Of a stretch of DNA of 38,539 nt, positions 1-9,600 are shown one piece after another. The DNA lies in NCBI GenBank assembly GCA_903863425.1, contig CAIPBY010000012.1, positions 1 to 38,539 on the forward strand. Reading direction: 5' to 3'. The stretch's first letter is position 1, and each line of letters opens with the position of its first letter. The notes under the pieces were generated by a model. That model was not told where the DNA came from, did no database searches, and saw only the letters and a list, made by a program, of their open reading frames with translations. This DNA is from Candidatus Buchananbacteria bacterium. GTDB lineage: Bacteria; Patescibacteriota; Patescibacteriia; 2-01-FULL-39-33. The position numbers and the translations under genes were made by a program.

Positions 1-35
1 TAATAAATCAAATATTAAAATCAAGAAAATTAAAA

Positions 36-122
36 CATAAAAGCTCCACCAATGAAGGTGGAGCTTGGTAGGGGGTCGGCTTAAAGACAAAACATTAAGT
101 CGGCTGATCCCATCGTGATACA
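36..122 (-). ncRNA. Candidate short RNA or attenuated leader
   Basis: This is the stretch between a good minus-strand promoter and a minus-strand terminator. Read on the minus strand it contains a GGG...CCC enclosing element, a CTTAA/TTAAG stem with a 10-base loop, and a repeated GCCGAC word, then the terminator hairpin. I do not recognise the family. The only ATG-led frame inside is 10 codons. It could be an independent RNA of about 85 bases or a riboswitch-like leader of a gene beyond the left edge. Confidence 0.35.
41..66 (-). terminator. Intrinsic terminator (minus strand)
   Basis: A perfect 10-bp stem (AAGCTCCACC, 41-50, with GGTGGAGCTT, 57-66) has a 6-base loop. On the minus strand it is followed by a T-rich tail; on the plus strand it is followed by G-rich sequence, so it works leftward only. 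Confidence 0.65.
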
Positions 123-128
123 ATTATT

Positions 129-157
129 ATATTACACTAATTAAACTATTTTGTCAA
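129..157 (-). promoter_or_regulatory. Sigma70-type promoter reading leftward
   Basis: On the minus strand TTGACA (152-157) is followed after 17 bases by TAATAT (129-134); an overlapping TATAAT lies at 126-131. Transcription would start near 122 and run toward base 1. No minus-strand gene of convincing quality lies between here and the window edge, so the transcript is either a short RNA or the leader of a gene left of the window. Confidence 0.55.
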
Positions 158-202
158 TAGTAAAGTTATCCACATAACTTAAAATTAAAATAACTCTAAA
201 AT

Positions 203-1099
203 ATGTTTGAAAATGTAACCCCACCGCAACCTCAACAGCCGAATAATCCTCAATACGGTCAACCGCCAATGGGCAATGCCGGCCGTCCTCCAGTGGCACC
301 ACCTCAGCCTCCGCCTCCACCGCAATTCCAGTCACAACCCAGGCCTCAACCGAGCTACGGTCAACCAATTCCGAATTATTCCCAGCCTCAACCAGTACCC
401 AAGGCGGGCGGAGTAGAAGATATGTTTGCCACCACGGATAACCCTTATGGTCCGCCCAGATACGGCCAACCGCATCCTTATGGCAAAAATATGGGTATGC
501 CAAAAAATTTGAGATATGGCGGAGGATTCAGCTTTGGTAAGTTGCTTATCCCGATTTTAGTTTTGGTAGTGGTAGTTCTTCTTGGCGTAGCCGGATATTT
601 AGCGTATAATTATTTATATGCAGGAGGATCTCTCGGGTTGAATAGTATTAATTTGAATTTGAATAAGTCGGCAGTAACTCCTTCGACCAGTCCGGCGATA
701 GCAGTGCCAAATGATTTTCCTACGACAATCGCACCGGCTCAAAGTCCAGCCACTTCCGCACCTCTGGTCGCTCCGCCCGGTGTGCCTATCCCGGTTATCG
801 GTTCTGGAAATAATTCTGTCGGCAATCCGGTGATTGAGACCTCATCACTATCATCATCAGCTTTGGATAGCGATGGTGATGACTTAACTGATGTAGAAGA
901 AAGATCTTTGGGTACTGATCCTTTGAATCCAGATACAGATAATGATGGCTTGACTGATTATGCGGAAGTGAAAATTTATTATTCTCTTCCTAATAATCCG
1001 GATACGGATGGCGACGGCTTCCAGGACGGCGCCGAAGTCATTAACGGCTTTGATCCGACCAGAATCGGAGGCGCCAGGTTGTCCACGACAACAAATTAA
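203..1099 (+). CDS. TM-anchored protein with thrombospondin type 3 repeats
   Basis: 298 aa. Residues 1-100 are a Pro/Gln-rich, presumably disordered cytoplasmic segment. Residues 113-138 form one hydrophobic membrane helix after a basic stretch, and a Ser/Thr/Pro linker follows. Residues 221-286 carry Asp-rich calcium-binding repeats of thrombospondin type 3 character (DSDGDDLTDVEE, DTDNDGLTDYAE, DTDGDGFQDGAE). The likely topology puts the calcium-binding end outside the cell. The next gene starts 10 bases after the stop and has the same architecture, so the pair is probably co-transcribed. The exact role is unknown; surface display or adhesion is inference. Confidence 0.85.
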   Translation: MFENVTPPQPQQPNNPQYGQPPMGNAGRPPVAPPQPPPPPQFQSQPRPQPSYGQPIPNYSQPQPVPKAGGVEDMFATTDNPYGPPRYGQPHPYGKNMGMPKNLRYGGGFSFGKLLIPILVLVVVVLLGVAGYLAYNYLYAGGSLGLNSINLNLNKSAVTPSTSPAIAVPNDFPTTIAPAQSPATSAPLVAPPGVPIPVIGSGNNSVGNPVIETSSLSSSALDSDGDDLTDVEERSLGTDPLNPDTDNDGLTDYAEVKIYYSLPNNPDTDGDGFQDGAEVINGFDPTRIGGARLSTTTN

Positions 1100-1109
1100 C
1101 AATATTAAT

Positions 1110-2234
1110 ATGTTTAATCAATCAGATCAGCAATTATCTTTGGCGCAAAGCGCGGAGACGGCCGTTCCGCCACCTATGAAACCGCCAGTCGCCGATAGTA
1201 TTTATGTTATGCCCGAAAAATTCCATCCTCGGAAGCAAAGTTCGGGCGCCGGCCGTACGCTTATTATTGTTTTAATAATTTTAATCGTGGTTGCTATTGT
1301 TACGGGTAGTTATTTCGCTTATGACTATTTACAGAAAAAACAAGCCTCTTCGATTGTCAAAGTGGAGAATAGTAGTCCGGTTGTTGTCCCAGTCCAGGAT
1401 AACAATATTCTTGTTGTGCCCACTTCGACCGAGGCAACTACCACCGAAGCCACTTCCACGGCTTCGACCACCGAGGCGACTACCACCGATAATTCAATCA
1501 GCTCCAGCACTAGTCCGACTGTGCCTAGTTCTACGGTCGTGTCCATGACGCCGGCGCCTTGGAGCGTGGATACGGACAATGATAATTTGACTGACTTGGA
1601 AGAGAATTTGATTGGCACTTCGCCGGTTAATCCGGATACGGACAACGACGAATTTAAAGATGGAGATGAGATTGATAGCGGATATAGTCCGCTAATTGCC
1701 GGTGGAGCAGTCAAGGCCAAATTGGAAAATGCGCCTTTTGTGAAATTATTGGCCACTGACTTTGCAACTGATAATTTTTCGACTTTGATTCCCAAGAAGT
1801 GGCAGGCCAGCACTTTCAAATCCACAGAGCAGGCGATTATTACCGCAGATACTGGAGAAGTGATTAAGATTTCTGTCAAAGGCAATACAGATAGGATCTC
1901 GGCTTTGGATTGGTATATGAAGAATAACCCCGGCGTTCCGGCCATCTCGCTTCGGCAGATGGATTATGGCAATATTTCGGGAATTATGAGTCCGGACGGG
2001 CTTAGCGTCTATATGACGGATTCACTCAAGAGTAAATTGTATGTTTTTGAATATATCATGGATAACGGATTGCAAATGCGCTACCCGAATATGCTCAAGA
2101 TGATGATTAAGAATATGAAGCTTATTTCCGGTCCGGTCATTTCTTCTTCGACTCTCTCTAGCACTTCCTCTGGCGCTTCTTCCTCTTCTTCGACGGTTCC
2201 GGTTTCTACGACCAGCCCTTCCATAGATATATAG
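1110..2234 (+). CDS. TM-anchored TSP3-repeat protein with extra C-terminal domain
   Basis: 374 aa from the ATG at 1110. The frame stays open upstream to 1008, but that extension overlaps the previous gene in another frame and is not used. After about 45 residues comes one membrane helix (TLIIVLIILIVVAIVTGSYF), then a Thr/Ser/Glu-rich linker and two calcium-type Asp repeats (DTDNDNLTDLEE, DTDNDEFKDGDE). A folded domain of about 130 residues follows (from PFVKLLATDF), resembling the domains of the protein encoded between ftsA and ftsZ, and the tail is Ser/Thr-rich. It is a tandem relative of the preceding gene. Function unknown; an extracytoplasmic role is inferred. Confidence 0.82.
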   Translation: MFNQSDQQLSLAQSAETAVPPPMKPPVADSIYVMPEKFHPRKQSSGAGRTLIIVLIILIVVAIVTGSYFAYDYLQKKQASSIVKVENSSPVVVPVQDNNILVVPTSTEATTTEATSTASTTEATTTDNSISSSTSPTVPSSTVVSMTPAPWSVDTDNDNLTDLEENLIGTSPVNPDTDNDEFKDGDEIDSGYSPLIAGGAVKAKLENAPFVKLLATDFATDNFSTLIPKKWQASTFKSTEQAIITADTGEVIKISVKGNTDRISALDWYMKNNPGVPAISLRQMDYGNISGIMSPDGLSVYMTDSLKSKLYVFEYIMDNGLQMRYPNMLKMMIKNMKLISGPVISSSTLSSTSSGASSSSSTVPVSTTSPSIDI

Positions 2235-2240
2235 TCCAGA

Positions 2241-2681
2241 ATGATTAATTGGGAAATAAATAATTCAACCAAATCCAAGCCAAACCGCCGATTGATAGAG
2301 AAAGCGGTTTTGGCTTTTACGTCTGTCTCCAAGATTAGGCAAGCTTATTTCTCTTTGGCTTTCGTAGGAGATAGTGAGATGAGCAATCTTAATCGTGATT
2401 ATCGAGGTCAAGATAAGGTAACTGATGTGCTTAGCTTCGCCGAGGAGAAAGATAATTTTATCGCGCCTAGTGAGCAAAGATATTTGGGAGAGATAATTAT
2501 TTGCTTGGCGCAAGCCAAACGGCAGGCTCAAGAGTATGATTGGACGCTGAACAAAGAAATTGTTCGATTGTTAGTCCACGGTTTGGCGCATTTAATAGGG
2601 TATGATCATGAAGGAGTCAGTCGGAAAGAAGCAGAAAAGATGCAGGGATTTGAGGAGAAGGTAATGACTAGAATAAGGTAA
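2241..2681 (+). CDS. ybeY: Endoribonuclease YbeY (rRNA maturation)
   Basis: 146 aa, the usual length for this metal-dependent RNase of 16S rRNA 3'-end maturation and ribosome quality control. The signature HGLAHLIGYDHE has the three metal-binding histidines near residues 113, 117 and 123. The family's central DVLSF element is also present (TDVLSFAEE). The start lies 6 bases after the preceding stop, so it is probably co-transcribed with the two surface-protein genes. Confidence 0.95.
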   Translation: MINWEINNSTKSKPNRRLIEKAVLAFTSVSKIRQAYFSLAFVGDSEMSNLNRDYRGQDKVTDVLSFAEEKDNFIAPSEQRYLGEIIICLAQAKRQAQEYDWTLNKEIVRLLVHGLAHLIGYDHEGVSRKEAEKMQGFEEKVMTRIR

Positions 2682-2708
2682 TGAATAAAATTTGTGTTCA
2701 AGGTTAGA

Positions 2709-2737
2709 TTGCCAAAAATAAGCTTACTTGTTATAAT
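2709..2737 (+). promoter_or_regulatory. Promoter upstream of ftsA
   Basis: TTGCCA (2709-2714), a 17-base spacer and a perfect TATAAT (2732-2737). Transcription would begin near 2744, leaving a leader of about 20 bases before the ftsA ATG. Confidence 0.7.
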
Positions 2738-2762
2738 CTAAAATAGAAATAAAGTTAGTTCC

Positions 2763-4007
2763 ATGCCCAAAGACAATCTCATAACAGGATTGGATATCGG
2801 ATCGAGTACGATCAGAGTTGTTGTTGGCCAGAAATCTAGAAATGATGATAAATTGAAGATAATCGGAGCCGCTCAAGCGCCTGCCCATGGCATTAGTAAA
2901 GGCGTGGTGGTGAGTGTGGAAGATGCCGTGTCTTCTATCTCTTCGGCTTTGGAGAAAGCCGAGAGGATGATCGGCCAACCCATAGATCACGCCTGGGTGG
3001 GAATTAGTGGCAGTCATATTGTCGCTCAAGAGAGTAAGGGCGTGGTGGCAGTATCGAAGACCGACGGCGAGATACGCGCTGAAGATGTAGAGCGCGCTAT
3101 TGAAGCGGCCAGAGCGCTCGCCACTCCTCCTAATTATGAAATCTTGCACGTGATTCCCAAGAGCTTCACGGTGGACTCTCAGACCGGCATCAAGGATCCC
3201 ATTGGCATGACTGGCATCAGATTGGAAGCGCATGTCCAAATCATCCAGGGGCTTTCTTCGCAGATCAAGAATTTGACCAAATGTGTTTATCGGACGGGTA
3301 TTGATATTGACGATCTCGTTCTTTCTATCTTGGCTTGTTCGGAGAGCGTTTTAACTGCCAGGCAGAAAGAATTAGGCGTGGCTGTGATTAATTTGGGAGG
3401 CGCCACCGCTAGCGTAGCTGTGTTTGAGGAAAATGATGTGCTTCACAGTGCCGTGTTGCCAGTCGGGTCCGAATATATTACCAGTGACATTGCTATCGGT
3501 CTTCGAGTGTCCATTGATACGGCCGAGAAGATAAAGATCAGGCAGGGAAGTTGTTTGCCTCAGGAGTTCAAGAAGCAAGATGAAGTCAAATACAGCGACA
3601 TCGGAGCTTCCGAGGAAGGCAGTTTCTCCAAGAAAGAAGTGGCTGAGATAATCGAGGCTAGAGTTGAGGAAATTTTGGAAAAGGTGGACAAAGAATTCCG
3701 CAAGATCGGTAAGTCCAGCATGTTGCCGGCCGGAGTTATTCTGACCGGAAGCGGAGTCAAGCTTGACGGCATAGTTGATGTGGCCAAGAAAACCCTTCGT
3801 TTGCCGGCTTCTTTGGGCTATCCGCAGGAATTAGTCACCAGTATTGATAAAATCGGCGATTTGTCCTATACGACGGCAGTCGGCTTGGTGCTTTGGGGAA
3901 GCGAGATGCAAAGGAAGGGCCGTTCACTCAGATTGCCGTCCAATTTCAAGAGTGTAGACAAGGCGGTAAGTCAGATAAAAAAACTTTTTAAATCATTTTT
4001 GCCTTAA
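2763..4007 (+). CDS. ftsA: Cell division protein FtsA
   Basis: 414 aa, normal for FtsA, the actin-like ATPase that tethers FtsZ to the membrane. The phosphate-binding motif LDIGSSTIRVVVG lies at residues 10-22 and the second nucleotide-binding motif VILTGSGVKLDGI near 325-337. The C-terminal helix (AVSQIKKLFKSFLP) is amphipathic and fits the membrane-targeting sequence. It has its own promoter. There is no clear ribosome-binding site, as for most genes here. It is separated from ftsZ by one gene. Confidence 0.96.
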   Translation: MPKDNLITGLDIGSSTIRVVVGQKSRNDDKLKIIGAAQAPAHGISKGVVVSVEDAVSSISSALEKAERMIGQPIDHAWVGISGSHIVAQESKGVVAVSKTDGEIRAEDVERAIEAARALATPPNYEILHVIPKSFTVDSQTGIKDPIGMTGIRLEAHVQIIQGLSSQIKNLTKCVYRTGIDIDDLVLSILACSESVLTARQKELGVAVINLGGATASVAVFEENDVLHSAVLPVGSEYITSDIAIGLRVSIDTAEKIKIRQGSCLPQEFKKQDEVKYSDIGASEEGSFSKKEVAEIIEARVEEILEKVDKEFRKIGKSSMLPAGVILTGSGVKLDGIVDVAKKTLRLPASLGYPQELVTSIDKIGDLSYTTAVGLVLWGSEMQRKGRSLRLPSNFKSVDKAVSQIKKLFKSFLP

Positions 4008-4011
4008 ATTT

Positions 4012-5157
4012 ATGCCAGTTAATAATTCTCTTTCTAAAAAACCCAATTCCATCAAGAAATATGGACACTGCAAGCCCGCTTCCGGAAAAGGAGGCAAAGG
4101 ACTTCTAATTTTGGTTGTTATTCTGATTTTAATTCTTCTGGGCATTTTGGCTTTTATTTATATCTTGCCTCCGAAGGCTAGCGACAAAGAGAATATAGCT
4201 TCCAATATTGATAATTATACTGTTCCTATGAATGTGGATCTTGGCGCTTCGCAGACACCGCAAGATCCGACTGCCAATTGGCTGACTTATGATCATGCCA
4301 GTACGACTTATATTTTTAAGTATCCGACTATTTGGACTCTTCGAGAACAACCGCAGAACATAGTTTTGACCATATTCTCGGCTTCCAGTTCTGAAATTAC
4401 TTTTAGTGTTTCTACCACTTCCAAGTCATTGACTGATTATTTGGCGGAAATGGACAAGGTTAATGCCACTTCGTACGAGGGCCAGCCCTCGGTGCAAGTC
4501 CAGTCTTCCACGCCGTTTGCTTCCGGAGATATCAAAGGAGTGCAGAGAAAGCAAACTCTTTTGGCGGCCGGACTGGAACAGGATGTTATTTATTTGAGTT
4601 ATAATAATAAATTATTTACCGTTGCCCTCAATAGTCCCAAGATTACCGCTGAATTAGAAAGCGCTTTCGGTTTATTTCTTTCTACTTTGAAATTAGTTCC
4701 CGCGGTAAGTACAAGCACTCAGGCGGTTAATTCCTCTTCCAGCTCTTCGACTTTGCCAACTTCTACTCCATCAGTTCAATCCAAGACGACCAGTTATTCC
4801 AATGCTAAATTTAAATTCCAGCTGGATAATCCCTCTGGCTTGGCTTCCGCACAGAATGCGGATGGTATATCTTTTACCAGCGGTAAATATAAGTTAAACA
4901 TAACCGGAGTAAAAGGCGCAGTTCCTTCTTTGATTAAATATCAGCCCAATGGCGCAAAAATATCGGGAAGTGTAAGTATTGCCGGTCGTGATGCGGTTAA
5001 ACTGCTTGCTTCAAAACCGGCAAATTCCGATAGTCCATATATTCAATATATTCTACTTATAGATGATAAGAATTGGATTAAGATTGAATACAATGGCAAG
5101 GATGAGGTAGCGCAGAGTTTTGAGCAAATAATATCCAGCCTTAGATTTGTTAAATAA
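4012..5157 (+). CDS. Membrane-anchored protein with two similar extracytoplasmic domains
   Basis: 381 aa. A basic N-terminus precedes one membrane helix (LLILVVILILILLGILAFIYIL, about residues 30-51). Outside follow two comparable domains: residues about 90-235, starting around TYIFKYPTIW, and about 262-381, starting around SNAKFKFQLDNPSG. They are joined by a Ser/Thr-rich linker. Both look like the PsbP-like fold often annotated in CPR proteins, but that assignment is from pattern only. The gene starts 4 bases after ftsA and precedes ftsZ, so a cell-envelope or division-linked role is plausible but unproven. Confidence 0.8.
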   Translation: MPVNNSLSKKPNSIKKYGHCKPASGKGGKGLLILVVILILILLGILAFIYILPPKASDKENIASNIDNYTVPMNVDLGASQTPQDPTANWLTYDHASTTYIFKYPTIWTLREQPQNIVLTIFSASSSEITFSVSTTSKSLTDYLAEMDKVNATSYEGQPSVQVQSSTPFASGDIKGVQRKQTLLAAGLEQDVIYLSYNNKLFTVALNSPKITAELESAFGLFLSTLKLVPAVSTSTQAVNSSSSSSTLPTSTPSVQSKTTSYSNAKFKFQLDNPSGLASAQNADGISFTSGKYKLNITGVKGAVPSLIKYQPNGAKISGSVSIAGRDAVKLLASKPANSDSPYIQYILLIDDKNWIKIEYNGKDEVAQSFEQIISSLRFVK

Positions 5158-5160
5158 TGT

Positions 5161-5204
5161 TTTTTTTACTTTATAACTTTTAACTTTTTAACTTTATAAC
5201 TAAA
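5161..5204 (+). repeat. Half copy of TTATAAAGTT-family repeat
   Basis: Only the right-arm orientation (ACTTTATAACTTTTAACTT-type words) is present, ending just before the ftsZ start codon. The opposite arm seen in the other copies is missing. Confidence 0.7.
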
Positions 5205-5208
5205 CCAT

Positions 5209-6450
5209 ATGCCAGAAATAAAACCGGACATAGAGACTATTGCCAAAATAAAAGTCATCGGCGTAGGTGGTGCCGGAGGCTCAGCTATCAATCGCATGAT
5301 TGCTTCCAAGATAAAGGGAGTAGAATTTATTGCGATTAATACCGATATTCAGGCCTTGCATCAGAATGAGGCCAAGAAAAAATTACATATCGGCCAGAAG
5401 ACGACCCGAGGCTTGGGCGCTGGCATGAATCCGGAAGCCGGTTTGCAAGCCGCGCAGGAAAACATCAATGACATTAGGGAACTGCTTAAGGGCGCAGATA
5501 TGGTTTTTGTCACTTGCGGACTTGGCGGGGGCACTGGCACCGGAGCGTCTCCTGTGGTGGCTCAAATTGCCAAGGAGATGGGAGCGCTTACTGTGGCCGT
5601 TGTCACCAAGCCATTTTCATTTGAAGGCTCTCAGAGAGCCGCTGTGGCCGATAGAGGATTCAATGAATTGAAAGACAGAGTGGATACTATCATTACCATA
5701 CCCAACGATCGAGTGCTTCAGAATATAGACAAAAAAACTCCGCTTTTGGAAGCGTTTAAGGCTGTTGATGATATTTTGCGCCAAGGAGTCCAAGGCATTT
5801 CGGAATTAATTACTATGCCAGGATTAGTTAATGTGGATTTCGCTGATGTTAGAGCTATTATGCAAGATACGGGCTCGGCTTTGATGGGCATAGGAGAGGC
5901 CAGCGGGGAAAACAGAGGCATAACGGCGGCCAAGATGGCCATCTCCTCTCCGCTTTTGGACATTTCCATTGATGGCGCCAGAGGCATCTTATTTATAATC
6001 GTGGGCGGTCCCAGCTTGGCCATGAGCGAAGTGCATGAAGCGGCCAATATCATCTCGGCCAACGCCGATGAAAATGCCAAAATCATCTTCGGTTCAGTAA
6101 TCGATGAGAGTATGAAGGATAAGATTAGGATAACAGTCGTGGCCACCGGATTCGGCGAGACGGACAATATCAAGAAGCCTTCCAAGGCCAATGCCTACAC
6201 TCCTAACCCGGCATTTATCCACAAGAGCATCAATAATAATTTTAATTTGGAGTCAGAAGATTCTAGAAATAATGAATACGGCCCTATTTCCAACATTAAG
6301 ATTGAGAGAAACGAAGAGGAAGATGAACAAAGAGAGACTTATAGCCGGCCTCCGGTGCCCTCCCCATCCCCGATGCGAGCCCAAATGAAGATAATCCCTG
6401 AAGAGGATGACTTGGAAATTCCCGCATTTATTAGGAAAAAAATGAAATAA
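5209..6450 (+). CDS. ftsZ: Cell division protein FtsZ
   Basis: 413 aa. Tubulin-like GTPase that polymerises into the division ring. The nucleotide-binding glycine loops are [13 protein letters not shown] (18-30) and the tubulin signature GGGTGTG (106-112). After the core comes a variable charged linker rich in Asn, Glu and Pro, and then the conserved C-terminal peptide ([11 protein letters not shown]), which binds FtsA and other partners. The upstream spacer is a half copy of the A/T repeat family, and no Shine-Dalgarno sequence is seen. Confidence 0.98.
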   Translation: MPEIKPDIETIAKIKVIGVGGAGGSAINRMIASKIKGVEFIAINTDIQALHQNEAKKKLHIGQKTTRGLGAGMNPEAGLQAAQENINDIRELLKGADMVFVTCGLGGGTGTGASPVVAQIAKEMGALTVAVVTKPFSFEGSQRAAVADRGFNELKDRVDTIITIPNDRVLQNIDKKTPLLEAFKAVDDILRQGVQGISELITMPGLVNVDFADVRAIMQDTGSALMGIGEASGENRGITAAKMAISSPLLDISIDGARGILFIIVGGPSLAMSEVHEAANIISANADENAKIIFGSVIDESMKDKIRITVVATGFGETDNIKKPSKANAYTPNPAFIHKSINNNFNLESEDSRNNEYGPISNIKIERNEEEDEQRETYSRPPVPSPSPMRAQMKIIPEEDDLEIPAFIRKKMK

Positions 6451-6480
6451 TTGACAGCCTGCTAGCACAAAAGTTATAAT
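6451..6480 (+). promoter_or_regulatory. Strong promoter for the nrdD operon
   Basis: Perfect TTGACA (6451-6456) directly after the ftsZ stop, an 18-base spacer and perfect TATAAT (6475-6480). The leader to the nrdD ATG is about 185 bases. Confidence 0.8.
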
Positions 6481-6495
6481 GGAATGGAGCAGGCT
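6456..6495. promoter_or_regulatory. Inverted repeat around the nrdD -10 box (possible operator)
   Basis: AGCCTGCT (6456-6463) and AGCAGGCT (6488-6495) are perfect inverted 8-mers 32 bases apart centre to centre, about three helical turns, flanking the -10 box. The position suits a dimeric repressor. NrdR is the usual regulator of ribonucleotide reductase genes, but these arms are not obvious NrdR boxes. Confidence 0.4.
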
Positions 6496-6669
6496 AAGGA
6501 TCTAGCGGAAGCTTGAATGTTAAAATTTTAATTTTCAACCCTAGGTCTTTTTTGTTCCCTTTTTTCAGATTTTTGAGCGTTAAAAATAAGTTGCTTAATT
6601 GCCAGAGTTATCGGAAAATTATTCTGCCTTCGGCATTGACAAACAAAGATAAAAATTATTTTGACCATA

Positions 6670-9600
6670 ATGGAACCGAATCAAATCAATCAAATTAAGA
6701 AGCGAAATGGAGATATTGCGGATTTTGATCAGAGCAAGATAACTCTAGCAGTGTATAAGGCCATGAAGGCTGTGGGACGCGATGATGAGAAACTGGCGGA
6801 GGAGCTTTCCGAGAAGGTAATCCGGATGATCAATACTAAATTCCATCCCCGGTCTATACCGGCCATTGAAGAAGTTCAAGATGCGGTCGAAGAAGTGCTG
6901 ATCAAGGAGAATTTCGTCAAAGCGGCCAAGGCTTATATTATTTATCGCGAACAGCATTCTCGGCTGAGAGATATGAAGAAATTGCTCGATTCCAATGATA
7001 TTATCGAGGGCTATCTCAAGCAATTAGACTGGAGAGTCAAGGAAAATGCCAACATGGCTTATTCTCTTCAGGGGCTCAATAATCACGTAGCCTCGGCGGT
7101 TAGTTCTCATTATTGGCTCAATAAGATTTATCCGCCAGAAATTAGGCAGGCGCATGTTGATGGCGTAATTCATTTACATGATTTACAACTTTTGGCTGTG
7201 TATTGCTGTGGTTGGGATTTGCAAGCTTTGCTTCGATTAGGTTTTGGCGGCGTGCCAGGCAAAGTCAGCAGTAAGCCGGCCAAGCATTTGAGGGTGGCTC
7301 TGGGTCAGGCCGTGAATTTCTTCTATACTCTTCAGGGCGAGGCGGCCGGAGCGCAGGCTTTTGCTAATTTTGATACTCTGATGGCGCCGTTTATCCGATA
7401 TGACAAGATGGATGAGAAAGAAGTGAAGCAAGCCATGCAGGAATTTATTTTCGGTATGAGCGTGCCGACAAGAGTAGGATTTCAATGCTTGTCTCAAGAT
7501 ACAGAAATTTTAACCAAAGACGGATGGTGTGATTATAAAGGAATAAAAGAAAAGGACATTATTGCTACTTTTAATATTGAGCAAGGGATTATAGAATATT
7601 TGCCGGTTAAGCGTGTTTTTGCCAAAAAGTATAAAGGTAAAATGTATAATTTAACCAATCGCATCAGCGATCAGCTGATTTCTCCTGGTCATCGAGTGGT
7701 GCGTCGCCAGTTCAATGGAGGCGGTTATGTTTTGGAGCCCATAGAAAAGGTGTTAAAATTAAAATCCCCGTTTATTGTGCCTGTTGGCTCTGGCGGTAAT
7801 ATTTATGGCAAAAGTGATTTAAGCGATGCTTGGGTAAAAATGTTGGCCTGGGTGGTGGCTGAAGGCACCTTGGATAAAGGGGAGAGAGGCGCTGGACGCA
7901 TAAGTATTTATCAATCAAAAGATAAGAATGCGGATGATTATGAAGAAATAGTCGCCCTGTGTCAAGAACTGGGTCTTAAATATGCCGAAAGGATACAGAG
8001 TGGTTTGGGTGCCCAGTGTCAGGTTTTAAGATTTGACTCCATCGGAACCCAAAAAATTCTTAAATTTTTTGGTGGTAATAAATCTAAGGGCATTAAATTT
8101 ATTCCTCAAGAAATTTTAACTGCTGATGTGGAGACTGCTAGATTATTTTTGGAGACATATATTAAGGGTGATGGTCATGAAGAATGTAAAATTACAACAG
8201 TACATGAAAAAATCAAAGATGGACTAATGATGCTTTCGGCTAATGCCGGTTATGGTGCGACTGTTTATGTCCGCAAGCCGGAAGGCATATCTCGAAAAGA
8301 TAGATATATTATTCGGCTTATCAAGCATGTCGACACTTATATTAATGAAGTCAAAGAAGTTGATTATGATGGTGTTATTTGGTGTCCCAATACCGATAAT
8401 GAGACGGTTATTGCCAGGAGAAATGGCAAAATTTTTATTACCGGCAATACTCCATTTACTAACTTGACCTTTGATTTAATTTGTCCTTCGACTTTGGCCA
8501 GTGAAAGAGTTATAATAGGTGGCATACCCCAGAGCGAGACTTATGGTGAGTTCCAGAAGGAGATGGATATCATCAACAAGACCTTTGCCGAAGTGATGAT
8601 GGAAGGCGATGCCCATGGGCGCGTGTTTACCTTTCCTATTCCGACTTATAATATTACTCCTGAATTTGATTGGGATAATAAAGTCTTGGATTCCATTTGG
8701 GAGATGACGGCTAAGTATGGCATTCCTTATTTTGCCAACTTCGTCAATAGCGACATGAAGGCCGAGGACGCCAGGAGCATGTGCTGTCGTCTGCGTTTGG
8801 ATAATCGCGAGCTCCGCAAGCGTGGAGGCGGGATGTTTGCGGCTAATCCTCTGACCGGTTCTATCGGAGTAGTTACCATCAATTTGCCACGAATTGGATA
8901 TTTATCCAAAAATAACAAAGAAGCTTATTTGAATCGGCTCGGTCAAGCCATGGATTTAGCCAGGCAGAGCTTGACGCTTAAGCGGGAGATTCTGGAGAAT
9001 TTTACGGTCATGGGGCTTTATCCATACAGTAAATTTTATTTATCAGATATTAGGGAACGTTTCGGTGAGTATTGGAAGAATCATTTCAATACTATTGGCA
9101 TTAATGGCATGAATGAGTCTTTGATTAATTTTATGGGCAAGTCCATCAGCGATCCCGAGGCCTATGAATTTGCAGTCAAGATAATGGATTTTATGTTGGC
9201 TCGTATGGCTAATTATCAGGAAGAAGATAATCAATTATATAATTTGGAAGCCACGCCGGCCGAGGGAGTGACATATCGTTTCGCCAAGAAAGACAAAGAG
9301 CTTTATCCGGATATAATTGTAGCCAATGAAGACGCTTACCGAGACAAGGGAGCTGCTCCGTACTACACTAACTCCACCCACTTGCCGGTTAACTTCTCTA
9401 GTGATATATTTGAAGTGTTGGAGAAGCAAGACGGCTTGCAGACTAAGTATACCGGAGGTACAGTGGTTCATGGATTTATCGGAGAGAAAATGCCGGACAT
9501 CGAAAGTACCAAGCAGTTGGTCAAAAAGATTGCAGAAAGTTTCCATTTGCCGTATTATACACTTACACCTACATTTTCTATTTGTCCCAAGCACGGGTAT

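Noticed and set aside
141-503. 120-codon minus-strand frame opposite the first gene
   Set aside because: It lies opposite the Pro/Gln-rich segment, has no family match, and the minus promoter at 129-157 points away from it.
6636-6664. Second TTGACA just before nrdD
   Set aside because: No acceptable -10 box lies 16-18 bases downstream; the promoter at 6451 is far better.
6513-6698. 61-codon frame in the nrdD leader
   Set aside because: It overlaps the nrdD start, has an unnatural Phe/Lys/Asn composition, no family resemblance and no ribosome-binding site. More likely untranslated leader.
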